A stretch of DNA of 64,000 nucleotides from Opitutus sp. GTDB lineage: Bacteria > Verrucomicrobiota > Verrucomicrobiia > Opitutales > Opitutaceae. The position numbers and the translations under genes were made by a program. Shown piece after piece: positions 1-9,190 of the stretch (positions are counted from its first letter, which is position 1; the number at the start of each line of letters is the position of its first letter). The DNA is taken from positions 38,478-102,477 of the forward strand of contig SIBG01000001.1 of NCBI GenBank assembly GCA_009695305.1, in the 5' to 3' direction. Under the pieces are notes generated by a model. The model saw only the letters and a program-made list of their open reading frames with translations. It was not told the DNA's origin and searched no databases.

Positions 1-1090
1 CCTCGAGGATCGTGAGGTTGATGAACGATGGCGGACGGATGCGGTAGCGGTAGGGATTGGGGCTGCCGTCGCTGATGAGAAAGAAACCGATCTCGCCCTT
101 CGGACCCTCGATTCGGCCGTAGGCTTCGCCGGCTTTGGGGCGGAAGCCGCGGAGTTTCGCCTTCGGGTCCATGATCGGGCCGGCCGGAATGCCGGCAAGC
201 GCCTGCGAGAGGATTTTGATCGACTCGCGCATTTCGAGGACGCGGATCATGTAGCGGTCGTAGACATCGCCGTGGTCGCCCAGCGGCACACGGAAATCGA
301 AACGCGGGTAGACGCCGTAGCCGTCCACCTTGCGCAGGTCGTAGTTTACGCCGGTCGCGCGGAGCATCGGACCGGTGACGCCGGCGCTGATCGCGAGCGC
401 GGGCGAGAGCCGGCCGACGCCCTGTGTGCGGGCCATGATGATTTCGTTACCCGTGAGCAACGTCTCAAACTCGTCGAGAAACGCCCCGTAGCCGTCGGTG
501 AGTTTTTTCGCGCCGTCGAGCCAGTCGGCGGACGGATCGACGCGGCAGCCGCCGAAGCGCTGGTAGTTGCACATCATCCGTGAGCCACTGAGCGATTCGA
601 AGAGGTCGAGGATTTTTTCGCGCTCGCGGAAGGCATACATCAGGGGAGTGCCGCTGCATCCGCAGTCCTGCATGAGGAAGCCGGCCAGGCAGGTGTGATT
701 CAGGAGGCGCGTGAGCTCGGCGAGGATCACCCGCACATATTCGGCGCGTTCGGGCACGGGCTGGCCGGCGAGTTTTTCGACGGCGAGGGCGTAGGCCCAG
801 TTGTTCGTCATCGACGACAGGTAATCGAGCCGGTCGGTGTAGGGCATCGACCCGAGATAAGAGGTGTTCTCACCGAGTTTTTCGTGATTGCGGTGCAGAT
901 AACCGAACACCGGTTTGAGCTTCACGATGGTCTCGCCGTCGAGCGTAACGATCATCCGAAACACGCCGTGCGTGGAGGGATGATGCGGCCCCATCGAGAC
1001 CTCGAGGAGATCGCCGTGAAATTCATCGTGCACCGCACGGACGTGCGAGCCGCCCGGCGAGCCCAGTGAGGAGAGATCCGAAACGCTCAT
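1..1090 (-). CDS. nuoD: NADH-quinone oxidoreductase subunit D (partial, C-terminus beyond window)
   Basis: This is the 49 kDa quinone-site subunit of respiratory complex I, on the cytoplasmic peripheral arm. About 363 residues are visible from the ATG at 1090; the 3' end runs off the left edge. Diagnostic motifs are MGPHHPSTHGVFR near the N-terminus, GYLHRNHEKLGE, MPYTDRLDYLSSM, and later LRATGVNYDLRK and EGPKGEIGFFL. The start overlaps the nuoC stop as ATGA (1087-1090), so the two are probably translationally coupled. NuoC and NuoD are separate genes here, not the fused NuoCD of enterobacteria. Codon use matches the neighbours. Confidence 0.97.
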   Translation of the reverse strand, partial: MSVSDLSSLGSPGGSHVRAVHDEFHGDLLEVSMGPHHPSTHGVFRMIVTLDGETIVKLKPVFGYLHRNHEKLGENTSYLGSMPYTDRLDYLSSMTNNWAYALAVEKLAGQPVPERAEYVRVILAELTRLLNHTCLAGFLMQDCGCSGTPLMYAFREREKILDLFESLSGSRMMCNYQRFGGCRVDPSADWLDGAKKLTDGYGAFLDEFETLLTGNEIIMARTQGVGRLSPALAISAGVTGPMLRATGVNYDLRKVDGYGVYPRFDFRVPLGDHGDVYDRYMIRVLEMRESIKILSQALAGIPAGPIMDPKAKLRGFRPKAGEAYGRIEGPKGEIGFFLISDGSPNPYRYRIRPPSFINLTILE

Positions 1091-1758
1091 GGTTTGGCTC
1101 CTTCCGCTGCGGGCACCGCGGCCACCGAAGGCGCGGGGTAGTGCGCCTTGGCTTTCTCCAACACCGCGCCGTGCGGCGTGGGCTCCCACTCGTAATCATC
1201 GGGCTCGACGTAGTCGCGGCGCATCGGGTGGTCTTTGAAAGCGTCCCACATCAAAATGCGGCGCAGGTCGGGATGCCCCTCGAAAACGACGCCGTAGAGA
1301 TCAAACACTTCACGCTCCTGAAACTCACACGCGCGCCACACGGGCGTGAGCGAGGGGACGGTGCTCTGATCTGTGCGATTGCCGGTGCGCAGTCGGAGCA
1401 CCACCGGTCCGTGGCGCAGCGCGATCGAGTAGAGATGGTAGACAACCTCCAAGCAGCCGGGCTGGATGCGCTTGGTCTTTAGCTCCACGACCTTGGCTGG
1501 GCCGCCGGCCGGATCGGGGACGGTGGATTTTGTCGTCTCGATGATTTCCTTTTCCGGCCAGTCGATACCGGTGACATTGGAGCACTGGTCGAGCTTCAGG
1601 TTGGCGTCGTCGCGCAGAAATTCGGCGATGGCGCGTGCGTGGGCCGCACCGAGGAGCAGCGAGTGCTGCGCGGCCACGCCGGGATTCGTGACGACAGAAA
1701 TCTCCGCGCCGGGAAACTGGGCGAGCAGGCGGTCGCGAATCTGTTCGGCGGACTCCAT
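1087..1758 (-). CDS. nuoC: NADH-quinone oxidoreductase subunit C
   Basis: This is the 30 kDa subunit of complex I (223 aa), which packs against NuoD in the peripheral arm. The family signature is clear in the second half: EREVFDLYGVVFEGHP followed by LRRILMWDAFKDHPMRRDY. The first half holds the usual variable alpha/beta region, plus an extra charged linker around residues 70-95. A Pro/Ala-rich tail follows the signature. It lies 6 bp downstream of nuoB and overlaps nuoD by 4 bp, so it belongs to the nuoABCD transcription unit. Confidence 0.97.
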   Translation of the reverse strand: MESAEQIRDRLLAQFPGAEISVVTNPGVAAQHSLLLGAAHARAIAEFLRDDANLKLDQCSNVTGIDWPEKEIIETTKSTVPDPAGGPAKVVELKTKRIQPGCLEVVYHLYSIALRHGPVVLRLRTGNRTDQSTVPSLTPVWRACEFQEREVFDLYGVVFEGHPDLRRILMWDAFKDHPMRRDYVEPDDYEWEPTPHGAVLEKAKAHYPAPSVAAVPAAEGAKP

Positions 1759-1764
1759 GGTGCT

Positions 1765-2427
1765 TCAGGCCTTTTCGGATCGAACGAGGGTCGGAGCGGT
1801 CCAGACTTCCGGGTTCGCGGGCGGCTCAAGGTCGTGCTCGCCGAATTCGGGCACCGGGCAGTCGCACTTAAGGTCGGCCCGCAGGTGGCGCGGCGCGTCG
1901 GGACCGGAAATCTTAAACCCTTGAATTTTCTTCTGCAGCTCCAGGAGACCATGGAGGAGCGCTTCGGGCCGCGGCGGGCAGCCGGGGATATAGATGTCGA
2001 CCGGGATGAAACGATCGATGCCTTTGAGGACGTTATAGCCCTGCTTGAACGGACCGCCGGAAATCGCGCAGGCGCCCATCGCGATGCAATATTTGGGCTC
2101 AGGCATCTGGTTCCAGAGGCGGATGACCTGCGGAGCCATTTTTTTCGTGACCGTGCCGGAGACAATCAGCAGGTCCGCCTGGCGCGGCGAGGGGCGAAAC
2201 ACCTCTGAGCCGAAACGCGCAATATCGAAGCGCGCCATGGAGGCGGCGATCATCTCGATCGCGCAGCAGGCGAGGCCGAAATTAAGTGGCCAGACCGAGT
2301 GACTGTTACCCCAGGTGTAGAGCTCTTGCAGGCTCGTAAGCAAAATGCCCTGGCGGCGGAGCTCATCGCGCTCGGCATCGGTGACGGCAGGCGGGGGCGG
2401 GGTGGACGCGGTGACTTGGTCGCTCAT
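1765..2427 (-). CDS. nuoB: NADH-quinone oxidoreductase subunit B
   Basis: This complex I subunit binds the terminal [4Fe-4S] cluster N2, which reduces quinone (220 aa). The ligand motifs are visible: the adjacent cysteines in GLACCAIEM, the cysteine in GACAISGG, and [13 protein letters not shown] start at the ATG at 2427 (MSDQVTAS). The reading frame is open further upstream, but a longer start would run into nuoA, whereas 2427 leaves a normal 5 bp gap after the nuoA stop. The C-terminal 40 residues after the cluster motifs are a Pro-rich extension of the kind seen in many NuoB proteins. Confidence 0.97.
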   Translation of the reverse strand: MSDQVTASTPPPPAVTDAERDELRRQGILLTSLQELYTWGNSHSVWPLNFGLACCAIEMIAASMARFDIARFGSEVFRPSPRQADLLIVSGTVTKKMAPQVIRLWNQMPEPKYCIAMGACAISGGPFKQGYNVLKGIDRFIPVDIYIPGCPPRPEALLHGLLELQKKIQGFKISGPDAPRHLRADLKCDCPVPEFGEHDLEPPANPEVWTAPTLVRSEKA

Positions 2428-2432
2428 GCGGC

Positions 2433-2813
2433 TTATTTCCACTCCAGATGACCGCGGTGCCAAGCCCACACGAGGCCCTCGGCGAGCAGCAAGATGAAGA
2501 CGAGCATGGCGACGAGTGCGCCGGCCGGCAGCGTCGTAAAAGTGACGGCGAAGGGGAGGAGAAACAGCACCTCGACGTCAAAAATCAGAAACAGAATCGC
2601 ATAGAGATAATAATGCGCCTTAAACTGAATCCACGAGTCACCGGTGGGGGCGACGCCGCATTCATAAACGTCGTTCTTGGTGGCGCTGGGTTTTGGTGGC
2701 TGGAAGAAGCGGAACCACAGTTGCGCCACCGCCAGCAACAGCAGCGGAAACGCGATCGCCACCAAGGCAAAGAGGGCAAGAAACGCGTAAGGATGGGCGC
2801 TGGGAAGAGTCAC
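2433..2813 (-). CDS. nuoA: NADH-quinone oxidoreductase subunit A
   Basis: This small membrane subunit of complex I (126 aa) has three hydrophobic segments at about residues 8-33, 67-90 and 95-115. The conserved loop YECGVAP and the motif [15 protein letters not shown] in helix 2 identify the family. The start is GTG at 2813 with AGGAG almost abutting it; no better in-frame ATG exists upstream. It is the first gene of the nuo run in this window, preceded by a 146 bp gap that separates it from gmk. Confidence 0.96.
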   Translation of the reverse strand: MTLPSAHPYAFLALFALVAIAFPLLLLAVAQLWFRFFQPPKPSATKNDVYECGVAPTGDSWIQFKAHYYLYAILFLIFDVEVLFLLPFAVTFTTLPAGALVAMLVFILLLAEGLVWAWHRGHLEWK

Positions 2814-2822
2814 GCTCCTAGG

Positions 2823-2851
2823 ATTACAATAAACGACGGCGCGTTACTCAA
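2823..2851 (-). promoter_or_regulatory. Candidate promoter upstream of nuoA
   Basis: On the minus strand, TTGAGT (2846-2851) and TGTAAT (2823-2828) are separated by 17 bp, two mismatches and one mismatch from the sigma-70 consensus. It is the most AT-rich spot in the gap. The implied transcript would start almost at the GTG, leaving little leader, which weakens the call. Confidence 0.3.
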
Positions 2852-2959
2852 TGTTTCTTGGCGGAAGTAGCGCATTATTTGTTGCGCATGCTTTGTGGGC
2901 GACTGGTCCGGGCGCCGGCTGATCCCGGCGTGGTCGATCCCTGCCATGGAACGCCGGGT

Positions 2960-3559
2960 TCAGCCCGCGCGGGCGCGCGCCTGGTGCAGAATCTCCAGCA
3001 GCGTGGCGAAGTCCTCATCGCGGGTGCGGCTTTCGATGCGGTGGTCAAATTTCGCCGCTTCACGCAGCTCGCGCTCGGCCGTCCTCATGCGGCCGGCGAT
3101 CTCGGCCTCATCGTCGCGGGCCCGTCCGCGCATCCGGGCAACCAGGCGCTCGTGATCCACCACGATAAACACCGTCGTCATCCGGCGGGCGAGCAGCGGG
3201 CTCGCCGCGGCGGCGCGGCGAAAACTCTCCACGCCCTGCACATCGAGGCTGATCACGAGGCTCTGGCCGCGGGCCAGTGGCTCGAGCACACTCGAGGCGA
3301 GCGTGCCGTAGCGGCGCTGACCATGGACCCACGCCCATTCGAGGAATTCGCCCGCGGCGATCTTCTGGTCGAACTGCCCGGGGGTGAGAAAATGGTAGTG
3401 CACGCCGTCGACCTCGTCCGTCCGCGAGGCCCGCGTGGTCGTCGTGACCACCCGGGCGAAATCGGGCACCTCGTGCACGAGCCGGTCGCACAGGGTGCTC
3501 TTGCCGGAGCCGGCGGGGCCGGCAATGACGAGGAGGACAGGGGTGGCGGGCGCGGGCAT
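2960..3559 (-). CDS. gmk: Guanylate kinase
   Basis: It phosphorylates GMP to GDP with ATP (199 aa, normal length). The P-loop is at about residues 14-21 (GPAGSGKST). The GMP-binding region follows as TTTTRASRTDEVDGVHYHF at about 40-58. The lid-domain arginines lie in GRMRTAERELREA. It stands 11 bp downstream of a membrane protein gene on the same strand. The closest alternative, the guanylate-kinase domain of MAGUK proteins, is not relevant in bacteria. Confidence 0.94.
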   Translation of the reverse strand: MPAPATPVLLVIAGPAGSGKSTLCDRLVHEVPDFARVVTTTTRASRTDEVDGVHYHFLTPGQFDQKIAAGEFLEWAWVHGQRRYGTLASSVLEPLARGQSLVISLDVQGVESFRRAAAASPLLARRMTTVFIVVDHERLVARMRGRARDDEAEIAGRMRTAERELREAAKFDHRIESRTRDEDFATLLEILHQARARAG

Positions 3560-3570
3560 CGCGGCGATTC

Positions 3571-4107
3571 TCAGTAGGTGAAAGCCACGAGCGCCAGCAG
3601 CAGGCCGTAGCCCGTCAGCGCGCCCCCGACGGCGCGCCCCCGGCCAGGCCGGGCAAAGAGCCAGCTGTTAAAATCCCGCAGGCGCCAGGGCTGGGCGCCG
3701 AGCCAGATGGCCAGCGCGATCGCCAGATAAACCAGACCGACCATGAGTAGCCGTTGCCGAGGCTCCTCCAGGTAGGCGGCCATGAGCAGCGGCCAGGCGC
3801 CGACGAGCGCGAGCACACACCCGCCGCGCACGGCGAGGAAATCAGGCACACATTTGAACGACAGCACCGCAATGGCGGCAAAGGCGATGAAGAGCAGCGT
3901 GCGGTAATCGCCGAAATCCGCGGGCGAGAGATGCCAGATGAGGTGGAGAAACCACGCCGCGCCCGCGCCAAAGAAAACATACGCCGCCCGCGTCGAGCGC
4001 GGGAACGCCTTCAGCACGGCGACAAAGCCGGAATGGTTGAGTAGCAGCGGCACGCCGAGCGCGAGGAGCAGCAGGCCGGGAAGGAGAGTGGCGAGGGAAA
4101 GCGACAT
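3571..4107 (-). CDS. Predicted integral membrane protein, unknown function
   Basis: This 178-residue protein is almost entirely hydrophobic, with about five or six likely membrane helices (roughly 5-25, 40-60, 68-88, 93-112, 120-140 and 158-178). It is rich in Leu, Ala and Trp, and no catalytic or ligand motif is evident. It sits directly upstream of gmk (11 bp) and downstream of miaB (81 bp gap with a GTTGAG-type repeat). I do not recognise the family. The coding call rests on length, codon bias and hydrophobic periodicity. Confidence 0.75.
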   Translation of the reverse strand: MSLSLATLLPGLLLLALGVPLLLNHSGFVAVLKAFPRSTRAAYVFFGAGAAWFLHLIWHLSPADFGDYRTLLFIAFAAIAVLSFKCVPDFLAVRGGCVLALVGAWPLLMAAYLEEPRQRLLMVGLVYLAIALAIWLGAQPWRLRDFNSWLFARPGRGRAVGGALTGYGLLLALVAFTY

Positions 4108-4108
4108 C

Positions 4109-4152
4109 AGAAAAACTGAGAGTTGGGAGTTGAGGGTTGAGTGTCGAGTCGC
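4109..4152. repeat. Degenerate GTTGAG-type short tandem repeat
   Basis: The gap between miaB and the membrane protein carries AACTGAGAGTTGGGAGTTGA followed by GGGTTGAGTGTCGAGTC, a run of imperfect 7-8 bp units around AGTTGAG. It encodes nothing obvious and occupies most of the 81 bp gap. Confidence 0.5.
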
Positions 4153-4188
4153 GGATGCAGGTGGCGTGTTGTTCGCAATTTTCCGCGC

Positions 4189-5550
<1,362 letters not shown>

Positions 5551-5661
5551 CTAGAGCGAGGTGTCTAACTACCCTGCCCTTCCGCCCGGTCAACGTGGAT
5601 TCCCCTCAACAGTCTCGCCTCGGTGCGGCGAAGGGCACAGGTTTCGCCGGTCGATGCTGTC

Positions 5662-6639
5662 ATGAAACCCCGCGCGCGTTGGATTCTCGTTCTGGCCGGC
5701 TGTGCCCTCACCGCGGGTGCACAGACACCGCCGGCCGCGCCAGCGACGCCGCCAGCGAATGCGGATGAACTCTTCAAGCTTGGCCAGCAACTCTTCGACC
5801 AGCTCGCTCCGGCGGAAATCAAGGCGCAGTTCGAATTTCCCTCGAAGGAACAGTGGGACGCGTTCGCCGTCCGCCTCCAGCATGCGCTGGAAAACGACTC
5901 GCTCGCGGAACTCGCCGCGTTCGAACCCGAAGCGCGCGCCGCGCTCACCGCGCTTCGCACGCTGTCCGGCTACGAATACTACGCCGACTGGCTGGAGCAA
6001 CGCCTGGATGAAATCGAAGTGGCGCAGCAACTCACAGTCGGCGCACCTCGACCGAAAATTCCCCCACTGCCAGCACAGCCTGTCCCCGGTCCTGCCGGCC
6101 GCCCACCGCACTACGATCTCTGGCGCGCGCGGGTGAGCGCACGACCGTTGCCCGCCCGCGCGGCGGCGCTCATGCCCCGGCTGCGTGCGGCATTCACGGC
6201 CGAGGGCGTGCCGCCCGAGCTGGCGTGGCTGGCCGAGGCGGAGTCCTCGCTCAATCCCGCGGCCCGCAGCCCCGTCGGGGCGAAGGGGCTTTTTCAGTTC
6301 ATGCCCGCCACGGCCGAGTCGCTCGGACTCAGCACGCTGCTCCCCGACGAGCGCACCGACCCCGAAAAATCCGCCCGCGCGGCCGCACGCCACCTGCGTG
6401 CGCTCCACGGAAGATTCGGCGATTGGCCGCTCGCCCTCGCCGCCTACAACGCCGGGGAGGGCCGCGTGAGCCGCGCCCTGACCGCGCGGCGCGCCCGTGA
6501 TTTCGCTGGCGTCGCCGACGCGCTGCCCGCCGAAACGCGCATGTATGTGCCGAAGGTCTGCGCCCTGGTGGCGTATCGCACCGGGGTGCTGCCCGAGAAA
6601 ATCCCACCGCCGCGGGCGGGCGGGCACCTCTCGCGATAG
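5662..6639 (+). CDS. Lytic transglycosylase (SLT domain) lipoprotein
   Basis: It is predicted to cleave the MurNAc-GlcNAc bond of peptidoglycan in the periplasm (325 aa). The ATG at 5662 is chosen because it gives a lipoprotein signal: KPRAR, a hydrophobic run, then the lipobox LAGC with Cys14. Residues 30-150 are helical with no recognised domain. The SLT domain follows, with catalytic Glu194 in AEAESSLNP, then SPVGAKGLFQFMP and ALAAYNAGEGRV. It resembles MltD/Slt family 1 domains. No LysM repeats are present. Confidence 0.88.
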   Translation: MKPRARWILVLAGCALTAGAQTPPAAPATPPANADELFKLGQQLFDQLAPAEIKAQFEFPSKEQWDAFAVRLQHALENDSLAELAAFEPEARAALTALRTLSGYEYYADWLEQRLDEIEVAQQLTVGAPRPKIPPLPAQPVPGPAGRPPHYDLWRARVSARPLPARAAALMPRLRAAFTAEGVPPELAWLAEAESSLNPAARSPVGAKGLFQFMPATAESLGLSTLLPDERTDPEKSARAAARHLRALHGRFGDWPLALAAYNAGEGRVSRALTARRARDFAGVADALPAETRMYVPKVCALVAYRTGVLPEKIPPPRAGGHLSR

Positions 6640-6683
6640 GATTTCTGGTCGCCAGCGCCGCGCGCGGCGCTTTGCTCGGAGGC

Positions 6684-8042
6684 ATGGGATTTTTTGATCG
6701 TCTCGCTGGAAAGAAACTCACACCACCCGCCACTCCGGCTGCCACGCCGCAGGCTGAGGTCGCCGCGGCGACCGCCGCCGCGGGCGGCGTGCTGCCCCGT
6801 CTCACGCTGGCGCGGGAAAAGCTCGACGCCAAAGACCTGCCCGCCGCGCTCTCGATTTACGAAGAAGTGCTCGCGGCGTCCGGCGACCGCGCCGATGTGC
6901 TCGTCACGATCTCCGGCGACCTTGGCTCCAGTGGCCACGTGGGTGAAATTATCGAGCTGATCGCGCCGCGCTACGACGCCGATCTGCACGGCCCGGCCAC
7001 CGGCCTCAACCTGCTCCAGGCCTACCTCGCCACGCGCAACGCCGACGCCGCGCAGCATGTGCTCGATATTCTCTTCGGCCTCAACCGCCCCGAGCTCGAA
7101 GAGCGGCTCCACGGGTTTTCCAACGCGATTGCCGAGCTCATCCACGATCGCCATTCGCCACTCGATCCGGGCGCGACCTCCAATATTCCCGTCGTGCCGA
7201 AGATCGGCCTCATCACCATTAGTAAACCGATCTGGTTCTACGGTCTCGAGCCACTCGCCGCGCAACTGCTTCCGCCCAAGGAGGGACGGCTGCGTCGGAT
7301 CGCGTTCGTGCAACTCGCTCTCCCTGGTTACGCCGAGATCAGCGCGGCCATGCAGAAGCCAGAGGACGAATTAGGCCGGCTCACCCGCGGCCTGCCGCTC
7401 TGGCTGGCAGAGACGTTTTATTTTTCGGCGGCCTACGCGCCCGTGGCCGCCGTCGGCATCATGAAGCGACCCGGCGGGGACGATCATTACGCGCTCTTCG
7501 CGTCCGAGTGGACGACCGAAAATCTGCAGCAGTTGATCGACGCCAACGAGGGCGGCTTCGACTATATCGTCACCGGCGCCCTGCGCGCGATGGCGGGCGA
7601 CTACGAGGTGCTGCTGCGGCTGTGGGAGGTGAAAAAATTTCGCGAGCGCAAGACTTTCTCTGCGCGCTGGACGCCCGCCACGGCCGACGCCGCCCTGGCC
7701 CAACTGCAAGGCGAGGTCCGCGCTTTTATGGAGTGGTCGCCAGCGAGCGCCGCCCTGGCCTACTCGCCGCCCGTGCAACCCAGCACCTGGCTCGGCACGC
7801 TTGGGGCGTCGCTCAGTCTTTTTCTCGCAGAAAAAACCATTTTGCCAAAAACGCAGCTCGCGGCGCCGGCCGAGTCACTCGCGCACGCTGCGCACCGCGC
7901 CGCCACCAGCGAAATGGCGGCGCTGGCATTTCTGACGATGAACGCGCGGGCGGCAAAGCTCATCGATTCACCCGCGCCAGTTGGAGTCGCACTCGCGGCC
8001 TCGCCGTTGGTGACGCAGGCCCGTCAGGCCCTCGGCCTCTAG
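6684..8042 (+). CDS. Conserved hypothetical protein, unknown function
   Basis: This 452-residue protein has no recognised catalytic motif. It begins MGFFDRLAGKK, followed by an Ala/Thr-rich linker (12-30). Next comes a TPR-like helical region at about 30-135 (LAREKLDAKDLPAALSIYEEVL; ATGLNLLQAYLATRNADAAQ). A mixed alpha/beta domain starts with the strand PKIGLITISKPIWFYGLEPL. The ATG at 6684 follows GGAGG with only 1 nt spacing; a TTG four codons earlier is an alternative. It is followed closely (20 bp) by DAHP synthase, so co-transcription is likely. Function unknown. Confidence 0.75.
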   Translation: MGFFDRLAGKKLTPPATPAATPQAEVAAATAAAGGVLPRLTLAREKLDAKDLPAALSIYEEVLAASGDRADVLVTISGDLGSSGHVGEIIELIAPRYDADLHGPATGLNLLQAYLATRNADAAQHVLDILFGLNRPELEERLHGFSNAIAELIHDRHSPLDPGATSNIPVVPKIGLITISKPIWFYGLEPLAAQLLPPKEGRLRRIAFVQLALPGYAEISAAMQKPEDELGRLTRGLPLWLAETFYFSAAYAPVAAVGIMKRPGGDDHYALFASEWTTENLQQLIDANEGGFDYIVTGALRAMAGDYEVLLRLWEVKKFRERKTFSARWTPATADAALAQLQGEVRAFMEWSPASAALAYSPPVQPSTWLGTLGASLSLFLAEKTILPKTQLAAPAESLAHAAHRAATSEMAALAFLTMNARAAKLIDSPAPVGVALAASPLVTQARQALGL

Positions 8043-8062
8043 GCGGCCAGGTTTCGCGCCTC

Positions 8063-9118
8063 ATGCACCTGCCGACTTTCGACCTGCGCATCCGTGCGAC
8101 CAAGCCGCTGGTGGCGCCGGCGGTGTTGGAGGATGAATGGCCGCTCTCCGATGTTGGCGCGTCCCTCATCGCCGGGGCGCGGCGCGAGATCGCCGGCGTG
8201 CTGAGCGGCGCCGACGATCGATTGCTCGTCGTGGTGGGGCCCTGCTCGATCCACGATCCGGCGGTCGCCCTCGAATACGCGCAGCTCCTCGCGCCCATCG
8301 CCCGGCGCTATGCGCCCGACCTGCTGGTGGTGATGCGCGTTTATTTTGAGAAGCCGCGCACCGTTGTCGGCTGGAAGGGGTTGATCAATGATCCTGGTCT
8401 CGACGGCAGTTTTCAAATCAACCACGGCCTCCGGCTCGCGCGGCAGCTCATGCTCGAAATCGTCGCGTTGGGTTTGTCGGTCGGAACGGAGTTTCTCGAC
8501 ACCACGCTCGGCCAATATTACGCGGACCTGGTCGCGTGGGGTGCGATTGGCGCGCGGACGGTCGAGAGCCAGGTGCACCGTGAGCTTGCGTCCGGCCTCT
8601 CAATGCCGGTGGGTTTTAAGAACCGCACCGACGGCGATGTGCAAGTGGCGGTCGACGCCATTCGCACGGCGCGCCACCCGCACTGGTTTCCTTCGCTGAC
8701 GCGCGATGGCGCGCCCGCGATCATGGGCACCGCGGGCAACGAGCACACGCACCTCGTGCTGCGCGGCGGCACGCGCGGACCGAATTTTGCCGGGGAACAC
8801 ATCCGCGCCGCGGCGGAGTTACTGGGAAAAAACGAGCTTCCGCCGCACCTGATGGTCGATTGTTCGCACGCGAACAGCGGCCGGGACCCCGCGCGCCAGC
8901 TCATTGTCGCCGCCGATCTTTGCGCGCAACTCGCCGCCGGTGAGCGCGCTCTCGCCGCCGTGATGATCGAGAGCAATCTGCTGGGTGGCACCCAGGATTA
9001 TCAGACCCGCCCGCTGGTCCACGGTCGGAGCATCACCGATGCGTGCCTCGCGTGGGAGCAGACGCTTCCCGTGCTGGACCAATTCGCCGCAGCGGTGCGG
9101 GTGCGGCGCAAAAAGTAG
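8063..9118 (+). CDS. 3-deoxy-7-phosphoheptulonate (DAHP) synthase, class I
   Basis: It catalyses the first step of the shikimate pathway, phosphoenolpyruvate plus erythrose-4-phosphate to DAHP (351 aa, normal for the AroFGH type). Motifs are VVGPCSIHDP, MRVYFEKPRTVVGWKG, GFKNRTDGDV, the metal/substrate region MVDCSHANSGRD, and ESNLLGGTQ. The ATG at 8063 gives the normal N-terminus; the frame is open upstream but overlaps the preceding gene. Which AroF, AroG or AroH regulatory type it is cannot be told, so no symbol is given. Its TAG stop lies in one arm of an inverted repeat shared with rlmN. Confidence 0.94.
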   Translation: MHLPTFDLRIRATKPLVAPAVLEDEWPLSDVGASLIAGARREIAGVLSGADDRLLVVVGPCSIHDPAVALEYAQLLAPIARRYAPDLLVVMRVYFEKPRTVVGWKGLINDPGLDGSFQINHGLRLARQLMLEIVALGLSVGTEFLDTTLGQYYADLVAWGAIGARTVESQVHRELASGLSMPVGFKNRTDGDVQVAVDAIRTARHPHWFPSLTRDGAPAIMGTAGNEHTHLVLRGGTRGPNFAGEHIRAAAELLGKNELPPHLMVDCSHANSGRDPARQLIVAADLCAQLAAGERALAAVMIESNLLGGTQDYQTRPLVHGRSITDACLAWEQTLPVLDQFAAAVRVRRKK

Positions 9119-9190
9119 GGCGGACCATTTCATATTTGCTGACTCAGGGTGCGCGCACGGGAACGGCGCGTTCGGGATAACGCGCCCTAC
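9115..9190. repeat. Inverted repeat joining the ends of two convergent genes (GTAGGGCG/CGCCCTAC)
   Basis: GTAGGGCG at 9115-9122 and its reverse complement CGCCCTAC at 9183-9190 bound a 60 bp spacer containing GCGCGTTC. Each arm supplies the stop codon of the adjacent gene: TAG of DAHP synthase at 9116-9118 and TAG of rlmN at 9187-9189. The arms resemble those at 12429-12538 and 24316-24387, suggesting one repeat family that may also act as a bidirectional terminator. Confidence 0.6.
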
